NCBI GenBank assembly: GCA_016187925.1
Contig: JACPIS010000002.1
Location: 124,001 to 188,000, forward strand
Source of the DNA: Opitutia bacterium
GTDB lineage: Bacteria; Verrucomicrobiota; Verrucomicrobiia; Opitutales; Opitutaceae
DNA: 64,000 bases
Direction of reading: 5' to 3'
Shown: piece after piece, positions 6,816-14,760 of the stretch
Layout of the letters: each line of letters begins with the position of its first letter
How positions within the stretch are numbered: the stretch's first letter is position 1
Notes under the pieces: generated by a model
Seen by the model: only the letters and a program-made list of their open reading frames with translations
What the model was told of the DNA's origin: nothing
Database searches by the model: none
Made by a program: the position numbers and the translations under genes

Positions 6816-7754
6816 TCAACGCGCGGCCTTCAGGCCGGCGGCGAGCAGCGTCTCGAAGTGCGGCTCGTTCTCCTCGCGGGAGACGACCGAGACCTCGACC
6901 TTCTGGAAGCCGGATTTCTTGAGGAAGCCGTGGAGGGCGCTCTCCTTGAAGCCGAGCCAGATGTCGCCGTAGACCTCGTGCGCGCGCTCGAAGTTGTGCT
7001 CCTTGAGGTCGAGCACGAGCAGCTGGCCGCCGGGCTTGAGGATGCGGAACGCCTCGTCGACCGCGGCCTGCGGGTGGTTGGCGTGGTGCAGCGCCTGCGA
7101 GAGGATGGCGAGGTCGACGGACTTGTCGGGCAGCGGCACCCGCTCGATGTCGCCGAGCTTGTAGGCGAGGTTGGCGAGGTTGTTCTTCTTCGCGAGCTCG
7201 GTGCCGACCTCGACCATCTTGGGCGAGCTGTCGATGCACCACACGCGCTCGGCGCGGTGGGCGATGAGCTGCGAGATGAGGCCCTCGCCGGCGCCGAGGT
7301 CGGCGACGGTGATTGCCGGCACGAGCCGGAGCGCGAGATGGCCGATGGCTTCCCAGGTACGGCCGGGGCAGTAGCCCTTGCCGAGCCGGCCGGCGATGAG
7401 GTTGAAATACTGCTCGGAGACGCGCCGGCGCTTCTGGAGGATGCGGTCGAGGTTGTCGCGGTCCTCGGCGGACTCGGGCAATTCGGCCACGGAGTCGCAC
7501 GCGGCGCGGAGCAGCGCGAGCTGCTTGGGCTCGAGCGCGGCGTGCAGGGAGTAGAAGGCCTTTTTGCCCTCGCGGCGGTCGTGCACGAAGCCCGCCTGCC
7601 GCAGCAGCGCGAGCTGGGTGGAGATGCGCGACTGGCCCATGCCGAGGATCTCCTGCAGCTCGGCGACGGAGAGTTCCTCCTTGGAGAGGAGCGCGAGCAG
7701 GCGGAGCCGGGTGGAGTCGGAGAGAACCTTGAGGCTGTCCCAGGATGCGGCCAT
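6816..7754 (-). CDS. ArsR-type HTH fused to SAM-dependent methyltransferase
   Basis: 312 residues in two parts. Residues 1-85 form a winged helix of ArsR type (SDSTRLRLLALL; ELQEILGMGQSRISTQLALLRQAGFV; wing REGKKAFYSL). Residues 120-312 form a class I methyltransferase with ADLGAGEGLI (motif I), CIDSSPKMVE (motif II) and ILKPGGQLLVLDL. No metal-binding ELCVCDL motif is present, so it is unlikely to be a classical arsenic sensor. Proteins of this architecture are known in several phyla and often sit near methionine/SAM genes, but none is adjacent here; the target is unknown. The stop faces pfk, and lysE is 109 bp upstream on the same strand. Confidence 0.85.
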   Translation of the reverse strand: MAASWDSLKVLSDSTRLRLLALLSKEELSVAELQEILGMGQSRISTQLALLRQAGFVHDRREGKKAFYSLHAALEPKQLALLRAACDSVAELPESAEDRDNLDRILQKRRRVSEQYFNLIAGRLGKGYCPGRTWEAIGHLALRLVPAITVADLGAGEGLISQLIAHRAERVWCIDSSPKMVEVGTELAKKNNLANLAYKLGDIERVPLPDKSVDLAILSQALHHANHPQAAVDEAFRILKPGGQLLVLDLKEHNFERAHEVYGDIWLGFKESALHGFLKKSGFQKVEVSVVSREENEPHFETLLAAGLKAAR

Positions 7755-7863
7755 GGCGGGGAGGCTGGGGAGAACGTGTCCGGATTACAAGTGCCGCGCG
7801 AGACGGCATGGGGCGTTGAAGCGAAGTGGGTTCACGCGGCCACCAGTTTGCGACGCAGCGCAC

Positions 7864-8484
7864 TCATACGCCCATGAGCTTCGAGAGGAACAGGGACAAT
7901 TGCCACACGCCGAGTGCGACGATGCAGCCGCCGGCAACGATGTGCAGGATGCGCAGCGCGTCGGCGTGCAACCGGGCGAACAGCGCGCCGGCGCCGTAGC
8001 TCAGGGCCAGCCACCAGAGACCCGAGCCGGTGAACACGCCGGCGATCATCATGACCGCGGCCAGCGTGCTGTGCGCGGCGTGCAGGCCGAGGCCGGCGAA
8101 GATGGCGACGAAGGCGAGCAGGGTGACCGGATTCGCCAGCGTCAGGGCGAAGGTGGAAAGGAACGCCGCGGGCAGGCTGCGTTGGGGCGGGGCGTCGTCG
8201 CCGGCGCGCGGCGGCCGGGCGAGAGCGGTCTTGAGGCCGAGCGCGACGAGGAAGAGCCCGCCGCCGACCTGCAGCCAGCGTTCGATGCCCATGAGGAAGC
8301 CCGAGATGGCGGTGAGGCCGAGCGCGGCCATCGCGCCGTAGAGGGCGTCGGCCGTGGCGGCGCCGAGGCCGGAGACGAAGCCCGTCATCCGTCCGTAGAC
8401 GAGCGTGCGCCGCAGGCAGAGGAACCCGACCGGGCCGACGGGAACGGCGATGGCGAGACCGATGATCAGGCCTTGCAGGAACAT
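7864..8484 (-). CDS. LysE/RhtB-family amino-acid exporter
   Basis: 206-residue inner-membrane protein with about six hydrophobic segments. It starts GLIIGLAIAVPVGPVGFLC, the LysE-family N-terminal motif (PVGPVGxLCLRRTLxxG), and contains TFALTLANPVTLLAFVAIFAG, the NP-T motif in the middle. Such proteins export amino acids or derivatives; the substrate cannot be read from sequence. The ATG at 8484 is used. The gene begins about 40 bp after the greA terminator and precedes the ArsR-methyltransferase gene. Confidence 0.87.
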   Translation of the reverse strand: MFLQGLIIGLAIAVPVGPVGFLCLRRTLVYGRMTGFVSGLGAATADALYGAMAALGLTAISGFLMGIERWLQVGGGLFLVALGLKTALARPPRAGDDAPPQRSLPAAFLSTFALTLANPVTLLAFVAIFAGLGLHAAHSTLAAVMMIAGVFTGSGLWWLALSYGAGALFARLHADALRILHIVAGGCIVALGVWQLSLFLSKLMGV

Positions 8485-8526
8485 GGGGCGGAGTTCCGCG
8501 AGACTTCCGCCGAGCGCGGGGGATGA

Positions 8527-8557
8527 CAAATAAAAAGCCGCGCCTCGCGGCGCGGCT
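8527..8557 (-). terminator. Rho-independent terminator of the greA-fusion gene
   Basis: Read leftward, GCCGCGCC-GCGA-GGCGCGGC forms a perfect 8-bp stem with a 4-nt loop, followed by TTTTTATTTG. It lies 23 bp past the stop of the GreA gene. Confidence 0.88.
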
Positions 8558-8579
8558 GAATGGTTCACTGGGCAGCGGA

Positions 8580-10427
8580 TCAGTTCTTGCCGTCGACGTA
8601 CCGGCTGATGCCGGCGACCTGGTACTCGTGCTGCACGCCGCCGATCTTGAGCTTCACGTGCTCGCCGATCTTCTTGCCGAGGAGCGCCTGGCCGAGCGGG
8701 GTCTTGTAGGCGATGACGTGGTTGTCCGGGTCGGAGTCCCACGCGCCGAGCACGGTGTAGCGGACGGCCTTGCCGCTGGCGACCTCGCGGAGGTCGACGA
8801 CGGTGCCGACGGAAATCTGGTCGGTGGTGGCCTCGGTGAAGTCGGAGATGCGGGCCCGGGCGAGGTCGCGCTCGAGCTGCGCCTTCTGCGCCATGAGGAC
8901 GGACTGGTCCTGCTTGGCCATCTTGAACTCGGAGTTTTCCTTGAGATCGCCATGCTCGCGGGCGGTGGCGATGGCCTTGGAGTTGTCGGGGATGCGGCGG
9001 GAGACGATGTCCTCGTACTCGGTGCGCTTCTTCTCGTAGCTGGAGCGCGAGACGATCATCTGGTCGTCCTTCGACTCGGCCTCGCCGGAGACGAGGGACT
9101 GGAGCGAGGGGAAGAGCTTGATGAACCGGGCGAGCAGCGACTTCTTGGTCAGTTCCTCGAAGCCCTGGTTGAGCAGGAGCGTGTTGGCGAGGTCGCGGGC
9201 CGTCTCGGTGTCGGCGGTGGCGAGCAGGTCGGAGATGAGCTCGGCGTCGTCGCTCAGCGCCTCGGCGAGCGGGATGCGGCGGGTGCCGGCGGACTGGAGC
9301 GCCTCGTAGTCGATGGCGAAGAAGATGGCGCTGAGCAGGCGCGGCGTGATGAGATTCTGCAGCAGCTTGGCGAACTTTTTCGAGTGACGGTTCTTGATGA
9401 CCCAGAGGAGGACGGGCGCGCGGAGGTTCTGCTCGGTCTTCCAACGGACGAAGGTCGTGGCGAGCTCCTCGGACTGGCCGTGCTCGACGAGAAAGTTGAT
9501 GCACTCGGTGGTGAACTTGCCCTGCGAGGTCTTGAGGAGGGCGAACACGATCTCGCGCCACTCGAGCGGGTGCGTCTCCTTGACGAGGTCGAGGAAGCGC
9601 GACTGGAAGTGGACGGGGATCTTCTCGGCGATGGCGGTGAGGCCGCGGACTTCGCGGATGAGCTCGGACTGCGGCGGGTTGAGCGAGGCGGCGTGGCCGA
9701 GGATCTTGGCGAGCTCGTCGCGCACGAAAGCGCCGTAGAGGCGCTCGGCGGCGTCGAGCTGGTTGCTGTCGCGCACGGCCTCGGTCAGGCCGTCGAGGAC
9801 CTTGTGCAGGCCGGCCTTGGACTCTTCCTTGATGGCGGCGGCGAGGAGGTCCTCGGCGAGAGTGATGCGGCGGCGGGCGGAGCGGGTGGCGCCGAAGGCT
9901 TCGAGGATCTCGTCCTCGGCCGAGACGGGCTCGTCGCGCAGGACGTAGAGCTCGGTTTTCTTGGCGGGGACGCCGACGCGCGGGTCCTTGATGAGCTGCT
10001 TTTTGACGTTGGAGAACCAGCGCTTGAACTTCTCCTCGCCGATGACTTGGGCGAGCGTGCTCTCGAGCTCGATGGCGCTGGCGGCCTTGTTCGGATAGCC
10101 GTCGAGGGCCTCGACGACGAACTGCACGGGCTCGTCCTCGATGAGCTGCTTGATCTTGGCGGCCTCGGTCTCCTTGCGGACGAGGATGTGCTTGGCGGGG
10201 AGGACGTCCATCGAGCCCACGCAGAACGCGGGGTCCATGGCGTGGGCTTTCTTGCCCTTGAAATCGATGAGCAGCTTGTTGGCGGAGTCGTCATACTCCT
10301 TGATCTGGCCGAAACCCCAGCTGCGATGGACGACGTAGGCGCCGGCCTCCATGGCCTCCAGCTTGGTTTTAGACGCCTTGAGGGCGGGGTGTTTGGCAAG
10401 GATCGAGGAAATGGCTTCGGAATTCAT
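8580..10427 (-). CDS. greA: Large GreA/GreB-type transcript cleavage factor with long N-terminal extension
   Basis: 615 residues, about four times a normal GreA (~158). Residues ~460-615 are a full GreA: coiled-coil domain (YEKKRTEYEDIVSRRIP), the acidic tip HGDLKENSEF that activates RNA-polymerase cleavage (both acidic tip residues kept), and the FKBP-like C-domain (VDLREVASG ... TPLGQALLGKKIGEHV). The preceding ~450 residues are helical and repetitive; their start (GAYVVHRSWGFGQIKEYD) looks like a small beta domain. Chlamydial GreA is also greatly extended, so this may be a superphylum trait (recalled, not searched). ATG 10427 is chosen over an upstream in-frame start at 10469. Divergent from rsmB. 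Confidence 0.88.
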   Translation of the reverse strand: MNSEAISSILAKHPALKASKTKLEAMEAGAYVVHRSWGFGQIKEYDDSANKLLIDFKGKKAHAMDPAFCVGSMDVLPAKHILVRKETEAAKIKQLIEDEPVQFVVEALDGYPNKAASAIELESTLAQVIGEEKFKRWFSNVKKQLIKDPRVGVPAKKTELYVLRDEPVSAEDEILEAFGATRSARRRITLAEDLLAAAIKEESKAGLHKVLDGLTEAVRDSNQLDAAERLYGAFVRDELAKILGHAASLNPPQSELIREVRGLTAIAEKIPVHFQSRFLDLVKETHPLEWREIVFALLKTSQGKFTTECINFLVEHGQSEELATTFVRWKTEQNLRAPVLLWVIKNRHSKKFAKLLQNLITPRLLSAIFFAIDYEALQSAGTRRIPLAEALSDDAELISDLLATADTETARDLANTLLLNQGFEELTKKSLLARFIKLFPSLQSLVSGEAESKDDQMIVSRSSYEKKRTEYEDIVSRRIPDNSKAIATAREHGDLKENSEFKMAKQDQSVLMAQKAQLERDLARARISDFTEATTDQISVGTVVDLREVASGKAVRYTVLGAWDSDPDNHVIAYKTPLGQALLGKKIGEHVKLKIGGVQHEYQVAGISRYVDGKN

Positions 10428-10468
10428 GATTGCGTAGCGAGTCGGTGAACCGATGAGTAGAGGGGACA

Positions 10469-11770
10469 ATGAAGCGGGATGTCAAACCGGGTTTCCAAAA
10501 GCCCACAATTCGTGCCCTTAAACCGGCGGCCGACGGCTGGTCCACGGCCGTCGCCTTGGTCGAGCGCTGGCTCGCCCGAAAAGATCGCGTGGATACGATG
10601 CTGGAAGGACTTACGCCCGGTCTGCCCGCCCGGGAACGCGCCCGCGCCCAGCAGCTTTTCTACGGCGTGGTGCGTTGGGCGAGCCGCCTCGAATCCGCGC
10701 TCGCCGGACTCATGAGCCACGCACCGCGCACGAAGGTCCGCGCGATTCTTTTGGTCGCCGGTTTCGAGCTGTTGGAGGGCGGTCCGGACGCCGTTGCCAA
10801 GGTCGTCCACCATGCGGTCGAGAAGGCCAAGACCATCGCCAGCGCCAAGGAGGCCGGCCTGATCAACGCCGTCGCCCGCAAGCTGGCCGGCCGCCTGGCC
10901 GAGCCACCCCGGACGCTCGCCGACGAGTTTGCCCACCCCGACTGGCTGGTCGCGCGCTGGACGCAGCAATTCGGCGCCGATGCCACGCGCCAGCTGCTCG
11001 CGTGGAACCAGCAACCCGCGCCGGTCTACGCCCGCTGGCGCAAGACAGACGCGCCCGTGCCGGTGTTTCTGGCGCCGACGCAGTGGGCCGGTTTCTACGA
11101 AGTGAAGGCGGTACACTGGGACGAGGTCCGCCAGCTGGCCGGCGACGGCGCGCTCTATTTGCAGGATCCGTCCACGCGGCTCTGCCTCGAACTGCTCGCG
11201 CCCCGGCCGGGCGAAACGATTCTCGACGCCTGCGCCGCGCCGGGCGGCAAAAGCCTGTTCATCGCCGACCTCATGCAGTCGGGCCGCGTCATCGCGCTCG
11301 ACGAGGAGGGGCCGCGCCTCGAGCGCTTGCGGGAGAATCTCGCCCGCGCGCCGCGCACCGTCGAAGTGGCGCTGATGCCTGCCGACCTCGAGAAGGTCGG
11401 CACGCCGTTCTTCCGGGATTTCTCCCTGCCCGAGACCTACGACGCCGTCCTGCTCGACGCGCCGTGCTCGAACACCGGCGTCATGCGCCATCGCGTCGAC
11501 GTGAAGTGGCGGCTGCAGGAAGGTGATTTCGCGAAGCACGCCGTGCAGCAGCTGGCGTTGCTGCACGCTGCGGCGCGCCTGGTGCGGCCCGGCGGCCGGC
11601 TGGTTTACTCGACCTGTAGCATCGACACCGCGGAGAACGAGGCGGTCATCAAGACCTTCTTCGACAGCCGCGCGGGCGGACCGTTCAAGCTGGAGAAGAG
11701 CGTGCAGGCGTTCCCCTGGACCGCCGGCCACGACGGCGCGGGCGCGTTTCTGCTGCGGAAGAATGGTTGA
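10469..11770 (+). CDS. rsmB: 16S rRNA m5C967-type methyltransferase (RsmB/Sun family)
   Basis: 433 residues. The N-terminal ~140 residues are a NusB-like helical RNA-binding domain (RERARAQQLFYGVVRW ... AKEAGLINAVARKL). The C-terminal Rossmann methyltransferase carries DACAAPGGKSLFIA (SAM motif I), LDAPCSNTGVMR (Cys333) and VYSTCSIDTAENE (Cys383, the attacking nucleophile expected for m5C enzymes). Length and layout match RsmB. The ATG at 10469 follows an AGAGGGGA Shine-Dalgarno sequence. Divergent from the greA-fusion gene across 41 bp. Confidence 0.92.
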   Translation: MKRDVKPGFQKPTIRALKPAADGWSTAVALVERWLARKDRVDTMLEGLTPGLPARERARAQQLFYGVVRWASRLESALAGLMSHAPRTKVRAILLVAGFELLEGGPDAVAKVVHHAVEKAKTIASAKEAGLINAVARKLAGRLAEPPRTLADEFAHPDWLVARWTQQFGADATRQLLAWNQQPAPVYARWRKTDAPVPVFLAPTQWAGFYEVKAVHWDEVRQLAGDGALYLQDPSTRLCLELLAPRPGETILDACAAPGGKSLFIADLMQSGRVIALDEEGPRLERLRENLARAPRTVEVALMPADLEKVGTPFFRDFSLPETYDAVLLDAPCSNTGVMRHRVDVKWRLQEGDFAKHAVQQLALLHAAARLVRPGGRLVYSTCSIDTAENEAVIKTFFDSRAGGPFKLEKSVQAFPWTAGHDGAGAFLLRKNG

Positions 11771-12063
11771 AGAAGGGCGCCTGTCCCCCGACGGACTGCG
11801 GCCCGCGCGGACGCGAGCCCTCCACGACTGGCGGCGCTGCGCGCCGTCATACCAAACGCCCGTAGCAATTGGACTTTGGCGCGGCAGCGCCGGTAGGGAC
11901 GGATCGCAAAGGCTTACGCACTTCGCGCCGCCGGGCCGTCCGTTCTGCTGGGCCAACAGAATCCTTACGGCGCGCCCAGCGGCGACGAGTGCTTGAGCCT
12001 CGGCGGTCGCACCCTACCTTGTCGAACCTGGCCCGATAGTCTGTTTCCTACGGGTGATTGGTA
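11771..12063. other. Gene-free interval with fragments of dispersed repeats
   Basis: The 293 bp between convergent rsmB and the protease gene hold no plausible coding sequence. The GGTAGGGACGGATCG / GGGCCGTCCGTTC segments form a weak dyad. GCGGTCGCACCCTACC at 12003-12018 resembles the repeat segment seen after pfk. Nothing else is recognised. Confidence 0.5.
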
Positions 12064-13302
12064 TTACGGCACCAGTTCGAACACCGGGACTTCCAAGTCG
12101 GTTTCCTTCGGGCCGGCGAGGAAGGTGTAGGTGATCTTCGGCGCGGATTTCAGCAGCGCGGTGTAGCGGTCCGCGTCCCACTTCGTCACGGGCTCGCCGT
12201 TGATGCGGGTGCAGAGATCGCCGATCTGCACGGGCAGTTGCGCGGTGGGCGTGTCGGGCACGACATTGAGCACGCGCCAGTAGGCGGCGGAGCGGCCGAA
12301 CGACAGCCCGGTGCTGCGGCGGGGCGCCATCAGCACGTCCTCGTCGTCGGGCCGGGTGAACGTGACGAGGTTGCGGTGCTGGTCGAACGTCAGGGCGAAA
12401 TGCCGCAGCAGTTCGCCGCCGATGGAGGAGAGCTGGTCGGTGAGATCGGTGATGGGCTGGCGGATGGTGTGGGTGCCGAGGTAGACGTTGAGCGTGAGCC
12501 GGCCGACCATCTGCTGGCGGTCGCCGCCGAGCGAGGCGATGAGCGGGCCGGCGCGCGGGCCGTTGAGGAAGCGCGGGTGCAGGCCGGCGGGGTTGAGGCT
12601 GAGGCCGCCGTCGCTGCCGCTGTCGATGAGGACGAAGAACGACTCGTTGCCCATCTGGAGCGGGATGAGCGGCGTGCGCTGTTCGTTGCTGAAGGCCAGC
12701 GTGCTGGCGTGCGCGGATTGCCGGGGCACGGCGGGCGGCACGGCCGGGTAGGGCGCGATGACCAGCCGGGCGCCGAGATAGTCGAGCGTGAGCAGGGTGT
12801 CGCGAAAAACGGGGAAACCGACGACACCGTCGATCGGCAGGCCGAGATGGCCGGAGAGGTCGGTGAGATCGTAGACCAGCGCCGGCACGCGCTCGAACGC
12901 GGCGTCGCCGAGCACGAGGCGCTTCAGCGTTACGGCGGGCAGATCGGCGCCGCTGCCCTGCGCGCCGGTGACGCGGACGGTGCGCGCGGGCTTCTTTTCC
13001 TTCAGCTTGAGGGCGTTTGCCAGCTCGGTGGAGACCAGCGTGGCCGACGAACCAGTGTCGACGAGGAAGCGGTAGGTGCGGCCGTTGTCCTGCTTCGCCT
13101 CGATGAGGAAGAAATTCGACACGAGGCGCGCGGGCAGCAAAGCGGTCCGGGCCTGAACCGTGGTCCGCTCGGGCGCGCGGCTGATGCCGTTGCTGACGCA
13201 ACCGGTGGTGAGGAGCAGCGCAAGGAACGACGCCAGCAGCCCGAGTGCGCCGGGCACGCACCGGACGCGGGGTGAGCGCGGAGGCTGGACGGGGGAACTC
13301 AT
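12064..13302 (-). CDS. Lipoprotein aspartyl protease with two D-[TS]-G-S motifs and a C-terminal PDZ domain
   Basis: 412 residues. Signal peptide with lipobox LLTTGC (Cys35), so it is probably anchored in the envelope. Two retropepsin-like (Asp_protease_2 type) halves follow, with FLVDTGSSATLV (Asp82) and FVLIDSGSDGG (Asp227). Each half has its own downstream hydrophobic-G motif (GVVGFPVF; SIGGELLRHF). Residues ~325-412 look like a PDZ domain ending in the peptide-binding strand region. Two catalytic motifs in one chain suggest an intramolecular pepsin-like active site. The start overlaps the MFS stop by 4 bp (ATGA), so the two are coupled. Substrate unknown. Confidence 0.82.
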   Translation of the reverse strand: MSSPVQPPRSPRVRCVPGALGLLASFLALLLTTGCVSNGISRAPERTTVQARTALLPARLVSNFFLIEAKQDNGRTYRFLVDTGSSATLVSTELANALKLKEKKPARTVRVTGAQGSGADLPAVTLKRLVLGDAAFERVPALVYDLTDLSGHLGLPIDGVVGFPVFRDTLLTLDYLGARLVIAPYPAVPPAVPRQSAHASTLAFSNEQRTPLIPLQMGNESFFVLIDSGSDGGLSLNPAGLHPRFLNGPRAGPLIASLGGDRQQMVGRLTLNVYLGTHTIRQPITDLTDQLSSIGGELLRHFALTFDQHRNLVTFTRPDDEDVLMAPRRSTGLSFGRSAAYWRVLNVVPDTPTAQLPVQIGDLCTRINGEPVTKWDADRYTALLKSAPKITYTFLAGPKETDLEVPVFELVP

Positions 13303-14735
13303 CGGTGGGGCGGAGGCAGACCCAAACCGAGAAGCGCCGCGACCGCAAGGATGACGCTGGCGGTGGCGAAGGTGACCGTGCCGCCCGAGTTGAAGAACAG
13401 CAGGCCGGCGACGGCGGGGCTGAGCGCGCGGGCGAGGAAGCTGAGCGAGCGGTAGATGCCGATCACCTTGCCCTGCTCCTCGGGCTTGGCGTAGAGCGAG
13501 ATGAGCGCGGAGAGACTGATGTTGGCGAAGCCCGATCCGACCGCGTTGAGCGTCAGCGCCGCGTAGAGCAGCGGGGCCGAACGGAACACGCCCACGGCAA
13601 GACCGATGCCGGCGAAGCCGAGCGCGACGAGCGTCATGCCGCCGATCGCGGCGCGCCTTTCCCCGATGGCGTGGACGTAGCGGCGGGCGAGAAAGCCCTG
13701 CGTGAAGATGGAGACGAGGCCGAGGGTGATGAAAATCAGCGTGAGGTCGCGCGGCGTGTAGTGCAGGGCGTCGGCCGTGAAGAAACTGATGATCGACTCG
13801 AAGAAGCTGAAACCAAAGGTGAGGACGAAGCAGATGACATTCGAGCGGCGGATGCCGGGGTCGGGTTGCCGGAAGAGTGCGTGCAGCGGGTTGCGCTCGC
13901 GCACCGAGTGGACGGCGCCGCGCCGCCCGGGCGGCAGCGTCTCCTGGAAGCGCGCGGTGCTCCAGATCAGATTGATGAGGCAGAGGCCGAACGCGATGGC
14001 GGCCGGCACGCTGAACGGATGCACGCCCAGCGCGGCGAGGCCCGGCCAGCGGTCGAGCAGGTTGAGGTGCGCCGTGAGGCCGCCGATGACCGGCCCGGTG
14101 AGGAAACCGAGCCCAAAGGCGACGCCGACGATGCCCATGCCCTTGGCGCGGTTCTCGCGGGAGGTGACATCCGAGACAGCGGCGACCGCCACGGCGAGGT
14201 TGCCGCCCATGATGCCGCCGAGCAGCCGGCTGAGGAGGAAGAGGGTGAACGAGCCGCTGAAGAAGAACATCAGGTAGCTGAAGGCGTTGCCCGCGATGGT
14301 GAGCAGCAGCACCCTGCGGCGGCCGAGCCGGTCCGAATACGAGCCCCAGATCGGCGAGAACAGGAACTGCATCAGCGAGTAGAGGGAGCCCAGCGCGCCG
14401 GCGAAGAGCGCGCCGGTGGCGAGATCGGAGGCGTGCGCCGCGTGGGCGAGGCCCTGCAGGTGATTCACGAGCGAGCCGAAGAGGCCGCCCCGGCTCTCGT
14501 GCTTGACATAGTATTCGAGCAGCGCGGGGCCGAGCGGGAAGAAGATCGAGAACCCGATCAGGTCGATGTAGAGCGTCAGGAAAATGACGCCGAGCGACAA
14601 CGGCTTGGGAGCGGAGGAGGGGGAGGGCGCGGCGTTCAACGGGGACGAAAGCACGGACGATGAGGCAAAGACCCGCCCGCGCAAAGTCTGTTTCGCCCCC
14701 ACCGACTTGATTAAGCGGGTTCGCCCAGCCTGCAC
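13299..14735 (-). CDS. MFS transporter (TetA/multidrug-like)
   Basis: Major facilitator with about 12 hydrophobic segments; 478 residues from the GTG at 14735. The loop 2-3 signature GSYSDRLGRRRVLLL is the MFS GxxxDRxGRRxxL motif, and GFLTGPVIGGL in TM5 is the motif C of proton-coupled antiporters. The GTG at 14735 has AGGAC upstream. A second GTG at 14654 would give a more compact N-terminus before the first membrane helix (LGVIFLTLYIDLIGF). Substrate cannot be told. It is 25 bp downstream of the first hybrid kinase and coupled to the protease lipoprotein. Confidence 0.87.
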   Translation of the reverse strand: MQAGRTRLIKSVGAKQTLRGRVFASSSVLSSPLNAAPSPSSAPKPLSLGVIFLTLYIDLIGFSIFFPLGPALLEYYVKHESRGGLFGSLVNHLQGLAHAAHASDLATGALFAGALGSLYSLMQFLFSPIWGSYSDRLGRRRVLLLTIAGNAFSYLMFFFSGSFTLFLLSRLLGGIMGGNLAVAVAAVSDVTSRENRAKGMGIVGVAFGLGFLTGPVIGGLTAHLNLLDRWPGLAALGVHPFSVPAAIAFGLCLINLIWSTARFQETLPPGRRGAVHSVRERNPLHALFRQPDPGIRRSNVICFVLTFGFSFFESIISFFTADALHYTPRDLTLIFITLGLVSIFTQGFLARRYVHAIGERRAAIGGMTLVALGFAGIGLAVGVFRSAPLLYAALTLNAVGSGFANISLSALISLYAKPEEQGKVIGIYRSLSFLARALSPAVAGLLFFNSGGTVTFATASVILAVAALLGLGLPPPHR

Positions 14736-14760
14736 GCCGTCCTAATGGCGCGCGGCGCGT

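Noticed and set aside
8523-10448. 641-codon open frame antisense to the greA-fusion gene
   Set aside because: It mirrors the coding strand of GreA; composition is Leu/Gly/Glu/Asp-biased and no motif is seen.
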